64,000 bases of DNA from positions 434,001 to 498,000 of the forward strand of contig NZ_JAOUSF010000003.1 of assembly GCF_025660475.1 (NCBI RefSeq). Reading direction: 5' to 3'. Origin of the DNA: Perspicuibacillus lycopersici. Its GTDB lineage: Bacteria; Bacillota; Bacilli; Bacillales; Caldibacillaceae. The position numbers were made by a program, and so were the translations under genes. Shown one piece after another: positions 1-8,128 of this stretch. The notes under the pieces were generated by a model that did no database searches, was not told the origin of the DNA, and was given only the letters and a program-made list of their open reading frames with translations. Numbering within the stretch: the first letter of the stretch is position 1; each line of letters begins with the position of its first letter.

Positions 1-164
1 TTGCTTTTTTTTTTGCCTGCACACTAAATACGCTCTGGTTGCCAATTTATTTTTACCTTAACGGATTGACAAGAGCGAACTTCCACACGTTGTTAACATG
101 ACAAGAATTCGTTATTAAATCTACCTAGCATCACTTTTACTATTTATCAACTGCCCGCTTTTTA

Positions 165-200
165 TAAAAAAAATATCCGTACGACAAGGTACGGAAAAAA
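165..200 (-). terminator. Intrinsic terminator after yqxA
   Basis: A 6-bp GC-containing stem (CCGTAC/GTACGG, 177-194) is flanked by A-runs on the left and right, so read on the minus strand it ends in a T-run. It lies directly downstream of yqxA and closes the gpr-yqxA unit. The first 165 bases of the window contain no gene I can support. Confidence 0.75.
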
Positions 201-205
201 TAAAT

Positions 206-526
206 TCATGAAGGAAATAGGTTGGTTACAAAGTTGGAGATGAGATTGGATACTTTTTTTGCTATGTCTGTAAAGAAATTGTAGTTATTCATCTCTTCTA
301 ATATTTTCTTTTTCCCTTCAAGATCATGGCTAGTAACTGTTTCACCTAAAATAGTCGCTTCGTACTCGCCATTCGCTGCTTCTTCCACCGTGAAGGCTCC
401 TGTGAAATTTTCGTCCGCATATCCCTTCATTTTTAGCAGTCCATGATTTGCTTCTTGGAAGCCTATAATGATTCCGAAAAACAGTATTCCTGCTACTATT
501 AATGTTTTTAGTAAAAATCGAAACAT
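206..526 (-). CDS. yqxA: YqxA family protein (DUF3679)
   Basis: A 106-residue protein with one N-terminal membrane segment (about residues 3-22), followed by a soluble tail that begins with the family-like stretch around GFQEANHG and ends in an amphipathic segment. It resembles B. subtilis YqxA, a small protein of unknown function encoded between spoIIP and lepA. I chose the ATG at 526 because AGAAGGTGAG sits just upstream; a longer frame to 556 lacks a ribosome site. It follows gpr on the same strand with about 110 bp between them, where B. subtilis would have spoIIP. Function is unknown; the assignment rests on sequence resemblance plus position. Confidence 0.8.
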   Translation of the reverse strand: MFRFLLKTLIVAGILFFGIIIGFQEANHGLLKMKGYADENFTGAFTVEEAANGEYEATILGETVTSHDLEGKKKILEEMNNYNFFTDIAKKVSNLISNFVTNLFPS

Positions 527-635
527 AATCTCACCTTCTTTATAACCTTTAGCCAACGTTCATTTTGCTAGATTTATTACTAGAATATGCTTTTTATTTT
601 GAAGTAGAACAATTTAGTAGAATTAATACTAGTGT

Positions 636-1745
636 TTAATGAGTTGTAAAGCCAGCATTTTCCTGATTTACTGCATCGTGAAGGGCAGCATTTAAACCTT
701 CCGCAATAATATTTGCCATTCGTTCGATAAATACATCGACTTCTTTTGGTGTTACCATTAAATTATGACCGAGTGGTGCAAGTACTTCCCGTATTAAGGA
801 ACGTTTTTCTTCATCCTCCAATGTACCAACAATACCTAAAAAGCTCTTCCGATGCTCTTCACTCGGTAGATCATCATCGGTAAGCACCTTTTTCTCCCCA
901 AAGGTTAAACCTGCTGGTGCTAGGGCACGGGATGGTCGATCTCCCTCTTTCAACTCTCTACCAAAATGCTTTAAAATATAATCTATCGTATCACTAGTAA
1001 TAGATACAGCATCGACAACTGTAGGAACACCAATTGCTAGAACCGGGATTCCGAGCGTATTTTGACTTAATTCTTTACGTTTATTACCAACCCCAGAGCC
1101 AGGATGTATTCCCGTATCCGATATTTGAATCGTTGCATTGACCCTTTCAATGGAACGAGAAGCTAATGCATCAATAACGATTACAAAATCGGGGTTCGTC
1201 TTCTTCACAACACCTAAAATAATATCGCTCGTTTCTATTCCTGTAATCCCCATAACTCCAGGGGCTAGAGCACTAACTGGACGGTATCCTTGAGCGACTG
1301 TTTCAGGTTGGAGCTCAAACAGATGTCTAGTTACAAGCACATTTTCACATACAATCGGCCCAAGTGCATCTGGTGTAACATTCCAGTTTCCTAACCCTAC
1401 AATTAAGCAGCTAGCATCCTTTGGTATCTGTAAATTTTTTAAGAAATGATGGAATTCCTTAGCAAAAATTTGTTCCGTTACTTTTTCTAATTCCTCATTC
1501 TGTAGCCGAATTGCTTGGCTTTCTAATGTCAAATAATTACCCGGTTTTTTTCCAATCGTCTTGGCACCCTCTGGGGAGATTTCCACTTCCGTTATTTTTA
1601 CCCCTTGTTCGGTACGCTCCTTCACAATTACTCCCTTAATTTGGGAAAGGGACTGATCTTCTTTTTCTTGTTGTTCCGCTACCATATCCTTCGCTTCAAT
1701 TGCCAAATCTGTTCGAACAGAATATAAACTTAAATCATTCTCCAT
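636..1745 (-). CDS. gpr: Germination protease GPR
   Basis: A 369-residue aspartate-dependent endopeptidase that degrades small acid-soluble spore proteins when the spore germinates. The length matches the family. The N-terminus ([10 protein letters not shown] at residues 6-15) is the short propeptide region that is removed by self-processing in the forespore, followed by the conserved VRTDLAxEA segment. The centre carries the [20 protein letters not shown] (here [15 protein letters not shown]) and VIDALAS motifs, and then PGSGVGN. The ATG at 1745 has AGGAGAGG upstream. A weak match to a forespore (SigG) promoter lies at 1779-1808. In B. subtilis gpr is followed by spoIIP; here yqxA comes next. 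Confidence 0.97.
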   Translation of the reverse strand: MENDLSLYSVRTDLAIEAKDMVAEQQEKEDQSLSQIKGVIVKERTEQGVKITEVEISPEGAKTIGKKPGNYLTLESQAIRLQNEELEKVTEQIFAKEFHHFLKNLQIPKDASCLIVGLGNWNVTPDALGPIVCENVLVTRHLFELQPETVAQGYRPVSALAPGVMGITGIETSDIILGVVKKTNPDFVIVIDALASRSIERVNATIQISDTGIHPGSGVGNKRKELSQNTLGIPVLAIGVPTVVDAVSITSDTIDYILKHFGRELKEGDRPSRALAPAGLTFGEKKVLTDDDLPSEEHRKSFLGIVGTLEDEEKRSLIREVLAPLGHNLMVTPKEVDVFIERMANIIAEGLNAALHDAVNQENAGFTTH

Positions 1746-1778
1746 CCTTCACAACCCTCTCCTTATTGATAAGTGCTA

Positions 1779-1808
1779 AATTATGTTAATCGCATATTTT
1801 ATAAATCA
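1779..1808 (-). promoter_or_regulatory. Possible SigG-type promoter of gpr
   Basis: On the minus strand TGATTT is followed after 17 bp by CATAATT, which loosely fits the forespore SigG consensus (TGnATA, 17-18 bp, CATACTA). It lies about 35 bp upstream of the gpr start. The match is weak and the main support is that gpr is a known SigG gene in relatives. Confidence 0.3.
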
Positions 1809-1896
1809 ATAGCATTTATTAAAATGTTTTGCTAAAATTAATATAGCCTTAATTTCAATGTTTCATTCGAAATGGTACGTTTTTCTATGCATACTA

Positions 1897-1925
1897 TTGC
1901 ATTATTGTCTATCCTTTGATAGAAT
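1897..1925 (+). promoter_or_regulatory. SigA-type promoter of rpsT
   Basis: TTGCAT and TAGAAT are separated by exactly 17 bp, and the second element ends 73 bp before the rpsT start codon. No other plus-strand gene is nearby, so this is the likely promoter for rpsT, leaving an untranslated leader of roughly 65 bases. Confidence 0.6.
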
Positions 1926-1998
1926 ATCATTTGTTCTTATTGTTGAAATTGAAGTCGAGTTTTTATAAATCTCGCATGTCACTAGGAGGTGAAGAGAT

Positions 1999-2265
1999 TT
2001 GGCTAATATTAAATCAGCTATCAAACGTATTAAAACAAGTGAACTTAACAATGTACGTAACACATCTGCAAAATCAGCAATGCGTACTGCAATTAAAAAA
2101 GTAGAGGTTGCTGTTGCAAACAATGATGCTAATGCTGCAAAAGAAGCTTTAACTTTTGCTGTTCGCAAATTAGATAAAGCGGCTACTAAAGGTTTAATCC
2201 ATAAAAACGCTGCTGCACGTCATAAATCACGTTTATCTAAAAAAGTGAATGCTCTAAACGCATAA
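1999..2265 (+). CDS. rpsT: 30S ribosomal protein S20
   Basis: An 88-residue, very basic primary 16S rRNA-binding protein of the small subunit. It shows the S20 pattern: N-terminal [15 protein letters not shown], then [12 protein letters not shown], and a C-terminal [18 protein letters not shown]. The start is TTG, fixed by a strong AGGAGGTG site 9 bases upstream and by the conserved N-terminus; the weak start codon recalls the UUG start of E. coli rpsT, which is tied to autoregulation by S20. The gene stands alone, opposite to gpr, with its own terminator. Confidence 0.98.
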   Translation: MANIKSAIKRIKTSELNNVRNTSAKSAMRTAIKKVEVAVANNDANAAKEALTFAVRKLDKAATKGLIHKNAAARHKSRLSKKVNALNA

Positions 2266-2272
2266 TTCAACT

Positions 2273-2307
2273 AGAAAATTTGGTTAAATGACCAAATTTT
2301 CTTTTTA
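2273..2307 (+). terminator. Intrinsic terminator of rpsT
   Basis: A 12-bp perfect stem (AGAAAATTTGGT with its complement at 2291-2302) and a 6-base loop are followed by TTTTTAT. It lies 8 bases past the rpsT stop codon. Confidence 0.9.
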
Positions 2308-2426
2308 TATACGATGTGATTTAACGTAGACTCCGATTCGCCAAGATGCGTAAAATGTACAGTCTGCAGGCTTATAAATAGCCAACCATATATAAGAAAA
2401 TAGTAAAAGTCGATCCAAAAAAGGAT

Positions 2427-2561
2427 TGAACTGCACCTCGTCAAGTAGACAGTGAAAATAATATAATTAAGCTAAGCGGCTTTAGCTCTATATTCTATAG
2501 GGCTGAGGCCGTTTAGTCGTTTTGGATATCTATCATGATTATAAAAATGGTTTTTATCTGT
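2427..2561 (-). pseudogene. Remnant of an IS3-family transposase C-terminus
   Basis: On the minus strand 2561-2472 translates to a 29-residue tail containing FYNHDRYPKRLNGLSPIEYR, the signature end of the rve-type integrase domain of IS3-family (IS150-group) transposases, ending at a TAG stop at 2472-2474. A stop codon at 2562-2564 cuts it off upstream, so nothing functional remains. Beyond the stop, TGAACTGCACC followed by GTCAAGTAGACA at 2427-2450 looks like the terminal inverted repeat of such an element. No second end or target duplication is evident, so only one end of the element has survived. Confidence 0.75.
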
Positions 2562-2673
2562 TTACCTTATAGGGAGCATATCGCTCCTGTGGTTCTCGCC
2601 TGTAGCGCTAATCCCCCAGGAATCAAGCATGTCCGCTCCAACCAACCAACGCTTTCTACTCTTTCTATTCGAT

Positions 2674-2720
2674 AAAAAAACTGTAGGCAAATGCGAAAAT
2701 TTCAAGAGTTTGCCTACAGT
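2674..2720 (-). terminator. Intrinsic terminator of holA
   Basis: A 12-bp perfect stem (ACTGTAGGCAAA, 2681-2692, with its complement at 2709-2720) is followed on the minus strand by a seven-T run. It ends 38 bp past the holA stop codon. A decayed relative of this hairpin lies at 9198-9245. Confidence 0.85.
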
Positions 2721-2757
2721 CTGAAACGACCAAAAAAGGATTGGTTTTTGCTTTCCA

Positions 2758-3777
2758 TCATTTCGTTAAAAATCGAATAAAAAATAATTCTAATAATTTC
2801 TCTTTATTTCCATAACCTGTTTTCATTTTATAATCTAATTCTGAGAGCTCATGAATTAATTTTAATAGCCACTCATCATCAAACAGACGTGTTTGATCAA
2901 TTGCTAATTTCACCCGATATGGATGCGTTCGTAATGAAGAAGCAATTTGTTTTTGCGCATACCCTTTCTTTAATAAGGCTTTGACTTGGTAAATAAAGCG
3001 GAATTGATTCGCTATTACTGCTAATATTTTGATTGGTTCTTCATTTTGCTTTAATAAATCATAATAAATTTCTAATGCTCCTGCTAATTTTCGATGCACT
3101 ACTTTATCTACTAAAGCAAAAATATTTTCTTCTAAAGAACGAGAAACTAGCAAATCAATGGTATCTAGTGCCACTGTCTCCCCTTCATTAGTATATAATA
3201 ATAATTTATCAATTTCTTTGTTCAATATGGCCATATTCGCCCCAACTAAGTGATACAGCCTTTCAATAGCAGAGCTTTCAATTTGTTTCCCATTCATCCG
3301 AAATTGATGCTCAATCCAATTTTTAATTTCTGCCTCAGAAAGATTGTTCGCTTGAAGCACCGTAGCATTTTTGATGAGATTTTTAGTGATTTTTTTTCGT
3401 TCATCCAATTTTTCATACGGAGCAATAAATACGACAATCGAGGTTGGAACAGGATCCGCCAAATAGGCATCCAGCATTTTTAGATTGTGTTCCACTTTTT
3501 CTTTTACTTTTTCAGCGGTAAGAAAATATGGATTATGCATGATAACTACTTTCCGATCACCGAAAAAAGGAACTGTTTCACAATCCTCTAATGCTGCTTC
3601 TATTGAAATCTCTTCTAAGTCATAGTTCGAGAGATTAAATTCTAATTCCTCATCGGTTAATGCTTCACTTATGATTAAATTTTTGGTTTTATCGATTAAA
3701 AATTTTTCCACTCCATATAATAAATAGAGTGAGGAAAATTTTTTGTTTTTAATATCTTTCCAAAGTTTATCGTACAT
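2758..3777 (-). CDS. holA: DNA polymerase III subunit delta
   Basis: A 339-residue clamp-loader subunit, the wrench that opens the beta sliding clamp so that it can be loaded on primed DNA. It is homologous to B. subtilis YqeN (HolA). The N-terminal segment has the LYLLYGVEKFLIDK pattern of the family near residues 17-30, then an AAA+-like fold without a working P-loop, and a helical C-terminal collar region ending LLELFFIRF. Length is typical. It follows the comE region in the same order as in B. subtilis, lies opposite rpsT, and has its own terminator. Start ATG at 3777. Confidence 0.95.
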   Translation of the reverse strand: MYDKLWKDIKNKKFSSLYLLYGVEKFLIDKTKNLIISEALTDEELEFNLSNYDLEEISIEAALEDCETVPFFGDRKVVIMHNPYFLTAEKVKEKVEHNLKMLDAYLADPVPTSIVVFIAPYEKLDERKKITKNLIKNATVLQANNLSEAEIKNWIEHQFRMNGKQIESSAIERLYHLVGANMAILNKEIDKLLLYTNEGETVALDTIDLLVSRSLEENIFALVDKVVHRKLAGALEIYYDLLKQNEEPIKILAVIANQFRFIYQVKALLKKGYAQKQIASSLRTHPYRVKLAIDQTRLFDDEWLLKLIHELSELDYKMKTGYGNKEKLLELFFIRFLTK

Positions 3778-4089
3778 ACTACTCTCCGATCTTTTCCATG
3801 ATATTCATATCTTTATGTTAAAAAAAGATAAGGAATAAGTCAAAAAAGAATTGGATATACAATACCATAAAAATCAAAAAGGAATCGGCAAATCACGCCA
3901 ATTCCCATTTATTTAAACGTTGAAATATAAAGCCCATGTATTCATTTATATTTCAACGGTGTTCTCTTATTTTTACCTTTCCTTATCTAAATATTTGTGA
4001 CAACACTTGTCAGTTCAGGAAAAGGAATTGAATATGTAGATTTTTTTAGAATTTTCAAGTATACTTAGTTTGAAATAGGAGGGGTAGAT
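3778..4089. other. Intergenic region holA-yqzM with two hairpins
   Basis: Divergent spacer that should carry promoters for holA (minus) and yqzM (plus). It contains a minus-strand terminator-like hairpin (3868-3905) and a separate 13-bp perfect inverted repeat (3918-3930 and 3946-3958, arms CGTTGAAATATAA) with no T-run. No coding potential seen. Confidence 0.5.
3868..3905 (-). terminator. Terminator-like hairpin
   Basis: On the minus strand GGAATTGGC and GCCGATTCC pair (9 bp with one G-T pair) around a 7-base loop and are followed by TTTTTGATTTTT. Its position upstream of holA suggests it stops transcripts that read through from comEC antisense to yqzM. Confidence 0.6.
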
Positions 4090-4224
4090 GTGAACGAATT
4101 CGAACAAGACGTCCAATCGAAAAGAAATGACTTTACTGATACGATGGTTGGGATGGTAGTATCTTTCGGTTTTTTTGCAACTATTTTCATTGTCGCAGTT
4201 GTAATTAAACAAATTATTTCTTAA
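4090..4224 (+). CDS. yqzM: YqzM family small membrane protein
   Basis: A 44-residue protein starting with GTG, NEFEQDVQSKRND in the N-terminal half, then a single membrane segment (about residues 22-40). It matches B. subtilis YqzM in length, in the NEFExxVQSKRND motif and in location between holA and comEC. AGGAGGGG precedes the start. The role of the family is unknown. It is convergent with comEC and shares a bidirectional terminator with it. A minus-strand open frame across the same bases is a shadow. Confidence 0.9.
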   Translation: MNEFEQDVQSKRNDFTDTMVGMVVSFGFFATIFIVAVVIKQIIS

Positions 4225-4243
4225 TACCACTTCATGACTAGAA

Positions 4244-4279
4244 GAAAAGACTGCTGCCAAAATGGTGGCGGTCTTTTCT
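4244..4279. terminator. Bidirectional terminator yqzM/comEC
   Basis: GAAAAGACTGCTGCC pairs with GGTGGCGGTCTTTT around a short AT loop. T-runs occur at both ends, so it can serve yqzM on the plus strand and comEC on the minus strand. Confidence 0.8.
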
Positions 4280-4334
4280 ATATGGATATTATATGTGGTA
4301 AAGCTATTTTGGTTACAAAATAATACAGATCTTC

Positions 4335-6635
4335 TTAATCAATAACGGTAGAAAATCTCCCTTTATTTAAGAAAAAGGAATAAGAAACTGCCCCATTTTT
4401 ATCTGTTCGGTATATATCTATAGTATTCTCCTGCAGTCTATCGAGAATTTCCTGATGTGGATGTCCATAGCGATTCCTTTCCCCAACAGAAATAATGGCC
4501 GCTTTCGGTTTGATTTTAGATAAAAATGGAGCTGTCGTGGAAGTATTACTTCCATGATGACCCACTTTTAGTATATCAACTCGTAACTGCGGATACTTCT
4601 CTATCAATTGTTTTTCCCCTGCTTCTTCCAAATCTCCAGTAAATAACCACCTCTTACCTGCAACTATTGCATAAATCACAATGGAAGCATCATTATCCGC
4701 TTCGTCCATTAACCTTGGAGCTAAAATATGAAAGTCATATTTTCCTTTAGCCCATTTTAATCCTTCATAAACGTGAATAACCTCTATATTTTTTTTATTA
4801 GCTAATGCAATTATTTCCAATTCAAATGCCTTTTTATGAATGGTATCCCCTACAAGCAATTGCTTTATTGGTAGCTTCTCGATAATCGTTTTTGCAGAAC
4901 CAATATGATCCATATCCCCATGAGTTAAAATAAGCTTATCCAAGTGGGTAATTCCTCTGCTTTTCAACAATGGAAGAACTATTTTTTCTCCAGGATCATA
5001 CGGATTCGCCTGTTCCTCCCATTCTTCCTGCGTATAGGAGATATTCCCTCCAGTGTCAATTAAATAATTCCCTTGATTAAAAGGTAACCGGATAAGGATG
5101 CTATCTCCTTGACCAACATCAATAAATGTAACTTCACCGAAAGGAGACCATTTTACAAATAAAAGCTGAAAAATTATTGGAGTGAATAATAAAAGAAAAA
5201 GTAATCCTTTTTTCTGTAACCAATATTTTTCGATTACAAAGAAAAGAACAATTATCGTGAAAAAGTAGAAAATAAACAGGAATACTGGTGGCTTTCCTAA
5301 GGTTATGGTAAACAAATCAAAATGACTAATCCAATTTGTAATCGAATTTGCAAGCTCCACTATTTTCATTAAGAGATTTGCGAAAAAATCAATCAACGAA
5401 GGCATAATGAGTATAATAATAAACATTACTATACATAGCGGTAGGATAATAAAGGAATACAATGGAACAAAAATAATATTCATAAGACAGCTGACTAGGG
5501 AAAATTCATAAAAGTGGAAAAGAATAACCGGTAACGAAGCAAGTTGGGCTAATAATGCAATAAGCACGCTGGAGGTAAGATATCGTGCATGCTTTTTCAA
5601 AATTGCGGATGATAATAATAAGCATGCCGTCACTAAATAGGAGAGCTGGAAGCCTACATGATAAATAATGGCCGGATTCCGCAGAATAAAGAAAAGGAAC
5701 GAAAAACCAAGGGCATCTATTGGTAGGAACGTATCCTTCCATTTCGATAAAAATAGCACACACCATGACATAAATACCGCGCGATTAACAGAAGGTGACA
5801 TGCCAGCAAAAACAGCATACAGCGGTAATACAAATAAGAGGAAGTTTCTTGCAAATTCCTTTGTAAAGCCGAATCGTAATAAAAGAAAAAATAGGCTAAC
5901 TGATAAAATGGAGACATGCAAGCCAGAAATCGCAAGTAAATGAGATAAACCAAGTGATTGATATGCGGCTTGGTCTTCCTCCTCCATCCCTCGATCCTCT
6001 CCAAATAATAACGCATTAATAAATGGAGCTATATGTGTTGGAAACACTCGATTTACTTCAGCAATGCTATTTTCGCGGATAATCAGTAAGTAATCCAGGA
6101 ACGTTCGTTTTCCAATATGACATTCTTTCATTTCATGAATTGTCATTGTGTAATAAATTTTTTCGGTTAATAAAAATTGCCGATAATTAAATGCATTAGG
6201 ATTTCTTTGTTGGGAAGGAATTTCGTAATTTCCATTAACAGAACAAATGACACCAGGGTAGCTAATCGTCCTTAAATGATCTTTTTCAGTTTTCGAGTTT
6301 AGCCAATAGGAAACGGCAATCTTCCTGCCGTTTATGTTTACATTTGCGCTCATTTTATTCCCATCAAAAACAGGATATTCGATAAAACGAATCGTTTCAT
6401 GCACATCTGTTTCAGGTACAGAAATAGGCACTGGAGAAAGATTTAGCTTAAAGAGGAGGAGCCAAAAACTAAAGCTCACGATTAGGAGATATATTCGATT
6501 TCTTGGAAGACGATAATGAAGCAGATGACAAAAGGAAATGAGGCTAATTAAACCAAGGGAAAAATCATAAAAGGATAAAAATCCGAGAAGCACGGTAAAG
6601 CTTAAATAAGCAAATATACCATAAAATATAGGCAA
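4335..6635 (-). CDS. comEC: Competence DNA channel protein ComEC
   Basis: A 766-residue polytopic membrane protein that forms the channel through which single-stranded DNA enters the cytoplasm during transformation. In order: membrane helices at the N-terminus, an extracellular DUF4131-type domain (about 70-190), the competence transmembrane region (about 200-500) with the SHLLAISGLHVSI motif near 231, and a C-terminal metallo-beta-lactamase-like domain with GQGDS at about 508, THGDMDH at 571-577 and VGHHGSN near 685. The nuclease-like metal motif is intact. It is the third gene of comEA-comEB-comEC; 123 bp containing a perfect hairpin separate it from comEB. Start ATG at 6635. Confidence 0.97.
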   Translation of the reverse strand: MPIFYGIFAYLSFTVLLGFLSFYDFSLGLISLISFCHLLHYRLPRNRIYLLIVSFSFWLLLFKLNLSPVPISVPETDVHETIRFIEYPVFDGNKMSANVNINGRKIAVSYWLNSKTEKDHLRTISYPGVICSVNGNYEIPSQQRNPNAFNYRQFLLTEKIYYTMTIHEMKECHIGKRTFLDYLLIIRENSIAEVNRVFPTHIAPFINALLFGEDRGMEEEDQAAYQSLGLSHLLAISGLHVSILSVSLFFLLLRFGFTKEFARNFLLFVLPLYAVFAGMSPSVNRAVFMSWCVLFLSKWKDTFLPIDALGFSFLFFILRNPAIIYHVGFQLSYLVTACLLLSSAILKKHARYLTSSVLIALLAQLASLPVILFHFYEFSLVSCLMNIIFVPLYSFIILPLCIVMFIIILIMPSLIDFFANLLMKIVELANSITNWISHFDLFTITLGKPPVFLFIFYFFTIIVLFFVIEKYWLQKKGLLFLLLFTPIIFQLLFVKWSPFGEVTFIDVGQGDSILIRLPFNQGNYLIDTGGNISYTQEEWEEQANPYDPGEKIVLPLLKSRGITHLDKLILTHGDMDHIGSAKTIIEKLPIKQLLVGDTIHKKAFELEIIALANKKNIEVIHVYEGLKWAKGKYDFHILAPRLMDEADNDASIVIYAIVAGKRWLFTGDLEEAGEKQLIEKYPQLRVDILKVGHHGSNTSTTAPFLSKIKPKAAIISVGERNRYGHPHQEILDRLQENTIDIYRTDKNGAVSYSFFLNKGRFSTVID

Positions 6636-6692
6636 ACACTCCCTCCATCAATAAATATACAGAGACAGATCTTGAGAATAAATTTACTACCT

Positions 6693-6735
6693 GAATTGGA
6701 ATAAAGTTTCAATAAATAAAACTTTATTCCAATTC
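6693..6735. repeat. Perfect 17-bp inverted repeat between comEB and comEC
   Basis: The arms 6693-6709 and 6719-6735 are perfectly complementary over 17 bp with a 9-base loop. The stem is AT-rich and is not followed by a T-run on either strand, so it does not look like a simple terminator. In the comE transcript it would form a stable hairpin in the spacer between comEB and comEC. Confidence 0.85.
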
Positions 6736-6758
6736 AAAAGTTATCAAAAAAACTTCCA

Positions 6759-7319
6759 TTAATTAAATAATCGCTTTGCCCGTTCCACGAATGCCGCCTT
6801 TTGCGAATCTTTCAAATTAGCATTTGCTAATTCCTCTAACATTTCATTTACTAGCTGTTTCTTTTCCAGCTGGTTTTCATCAAAAAGATCCTTCGGAAAC
6901 GGAACCTTTTGTACTTTTATATTCGCTTGTTCAAGAAGCTCTAATGCATACGGATGATTTTTATAATCCTCTGCATAATAGATTGCACGGATTCCCGATT
7001 GAATGATTCCTTTTGTGCATTGTAAGCATGGAAAATGCGTCACATAAATTTCGGCATTTTCTGTTGGAACACCAAATTTTGCGCATTGAATAACGGCATT
7101 CATTTCTGCATGAATCGTACGGACACAATGATTTTCAATCACGTAGCAGCCTTTTTCCATACAATGATCTCCACCAGCAATAGAGCCATTATAGCCACCA
7201 GCAATAACCCGCTTATCCCGAACAATAGTCGCTCCAACCATTAATCTTGTACATGTACTCCGAAGTGATAATATATGACTTTGTGCCATGAAATATTGAT
7301 CCCAAGCGATTCTTTCCAT
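6759..7319 (-). CDS. comEB: Deoxycytidylate deaminase ComEB
   Basis: A 186-residue zinc-dependent dCMP deaminase, which converts dCMP to dUMP for thymidylate synthesis. The metal site is visible as HAE (in TIHAEMNAV) and PCxxC (FPCLQC). The family-typical N-terminus WDQYFMAQSHILSLRSTC is present. The start at 7319 follows GAGGGAG; a frame extending to 7367 has no better site. Despite its place in the comE operon the protein is dispensable for DNA uptake in B. subtilis. It lies 72 bp after comEA. Confidence 0.95.
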   Translation of the reverse strand: MERIAWDQYFMAQSHILSLRSTCTRLMVGATIVRDKRVIAGGYNGSIAGGDHCMEKGCYVIENHCVRTIHAEMNAVIQCAKFGVPTENAEIYVTHFPCLQCTKGIIQSGIRAIYYAEDYKNHPYALELLEQANIKVQKVPFPKDLFDENQLEKKQLVNEMLEELANANLKDSQKAAFVERAKRLFN

Positions 7320-7391
7320 TCCAAACGACTCCCTCTCCATAATGATTCCTATCATAAGTTTAGACAAGCTTACAAATAGGAGTCAATACTT

Positions 7392-8045
7392 TTATTGAAC
7401 TGATATATTCTCCTTTAATTTTTCAAATGTTTTTTCACCTATTCCAGAAACATTCATTAAATCCGTTACTTCTTGAAAGGGACCATTTTCTTCTCGGTAT
7501 TTGATAATCGCTTCTGCTTTTCCTGGCCCTATACCAGGAAGATTTTGCAGCATAGTGACATCTGCTTCATTAATGTTGATGATACTCCCATTTTCCTGGG
7601 AACCTTCTACTGGAGGTTTAGCGGCAGAAACAACTGCATTTGCTTCAATATCCTCCCCTATTTCTGGAACATAGATCACCATTTCATCACTAACCTTTTG
7701 CGATAAATTTACTTGATTTAGATCTGCTGTTTCGAGAAATCCACCCGCTTTTTCCACTACATCAATAATCCGATCCCCTTCTTTCATCGAATACACCCCC
7801 GGTTGCTGAATGGCACCTTTTACATCAACCTTAAAAACCATTGGCTCTGAATGTATCGCTTCACTCGTTTGGGCAGAAGGTTCTGGAGAAGCATTAGTCG
7901 CATTTGTCTCCAAAAGATTAGAATCTAAATTTGCGGATGTACGTAAACTTTCCTCTTCATGCATTTTTGTTAATAGTACGAAAATTGCTCCTATCGCGAT
8001 AACTGTAATGAGTATTAACGTTTTTTTTTGCATAACCCAGTGCAC
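7392..8045 (-). CDS. comEA: Competence DNA receptor ComEA
   Basis: A 217-residue membrane-anchored protein that binds double-stranded DNA outside the membrane and hands it to ComEC. It has an N-terminal anchor (about residues 8-25), a flexible Ser/Ala/Glu-rich linker (to about 68), an SLBB domain (about 70-128) and a C-terminal tandem helix-hairpin-helix (about 155-215) with LPGIGPGKA and VSGIGEKT. The start is GTG at 8045, with AGGAG 9 bases upstream. It is the first gene of the comE operon. No clear ComK box is visible in the 83-bp divergent gap to comER. Confidence 0.96.
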   Translation of the reverse strand: MHWVMQKKTLILITVIAIGAIFVLLTKMHEEESLRTSANLDSNLLETNATNASPEPSAQTSEAIHSEPMVFKVDVKGAIQQPGVYSMKEGDRIIDVVEKAGGFLETADLNQVNLSQKVSDEMVIYVPEIGEDIEANAVVSAAKPPVEGSQENGSIININEADVTMLQNLPGIGPGKAEAIIKYREENGPFQEVTDLMNVSGIGEKTFEKLKENISVQ

Positions 8046-8128
8046 GAATCATCACTCCTGTGTCATAAATTTCTCTTCCGTCTCATAATCTGTTATGAAA
8101 CCGTCTTGTTAAAGGAGGGAGAATTGAA

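Larger units (their letters stand above)
2306..2757. other. Intergenic region with transposon relic and hairpins
   Basis: About 450 bases without an intact gene between convergent rpsT and holA. It holds an IS3-family transposase end (2427-2561), a hairpin with TCCTG/CAGGA arms (2585-2621), whose loop ends in GCTAATCCCCC, and the holA terminator (2674-2720). The remaining sequence shows nothing I recognise. Confidence 0.6.

Noticed and set aside
1902..2168. An 88-codon minus-strand frame opposite rpsT
   Set aside because: It is antisense to a certain ribosomal protein gene and shows no family features.
4015..4260. An 81-codon minus-strand frame
   Set aside because: It overlaps yqzM on the opposite strand, which matches a known small protein and has a ribosome site.
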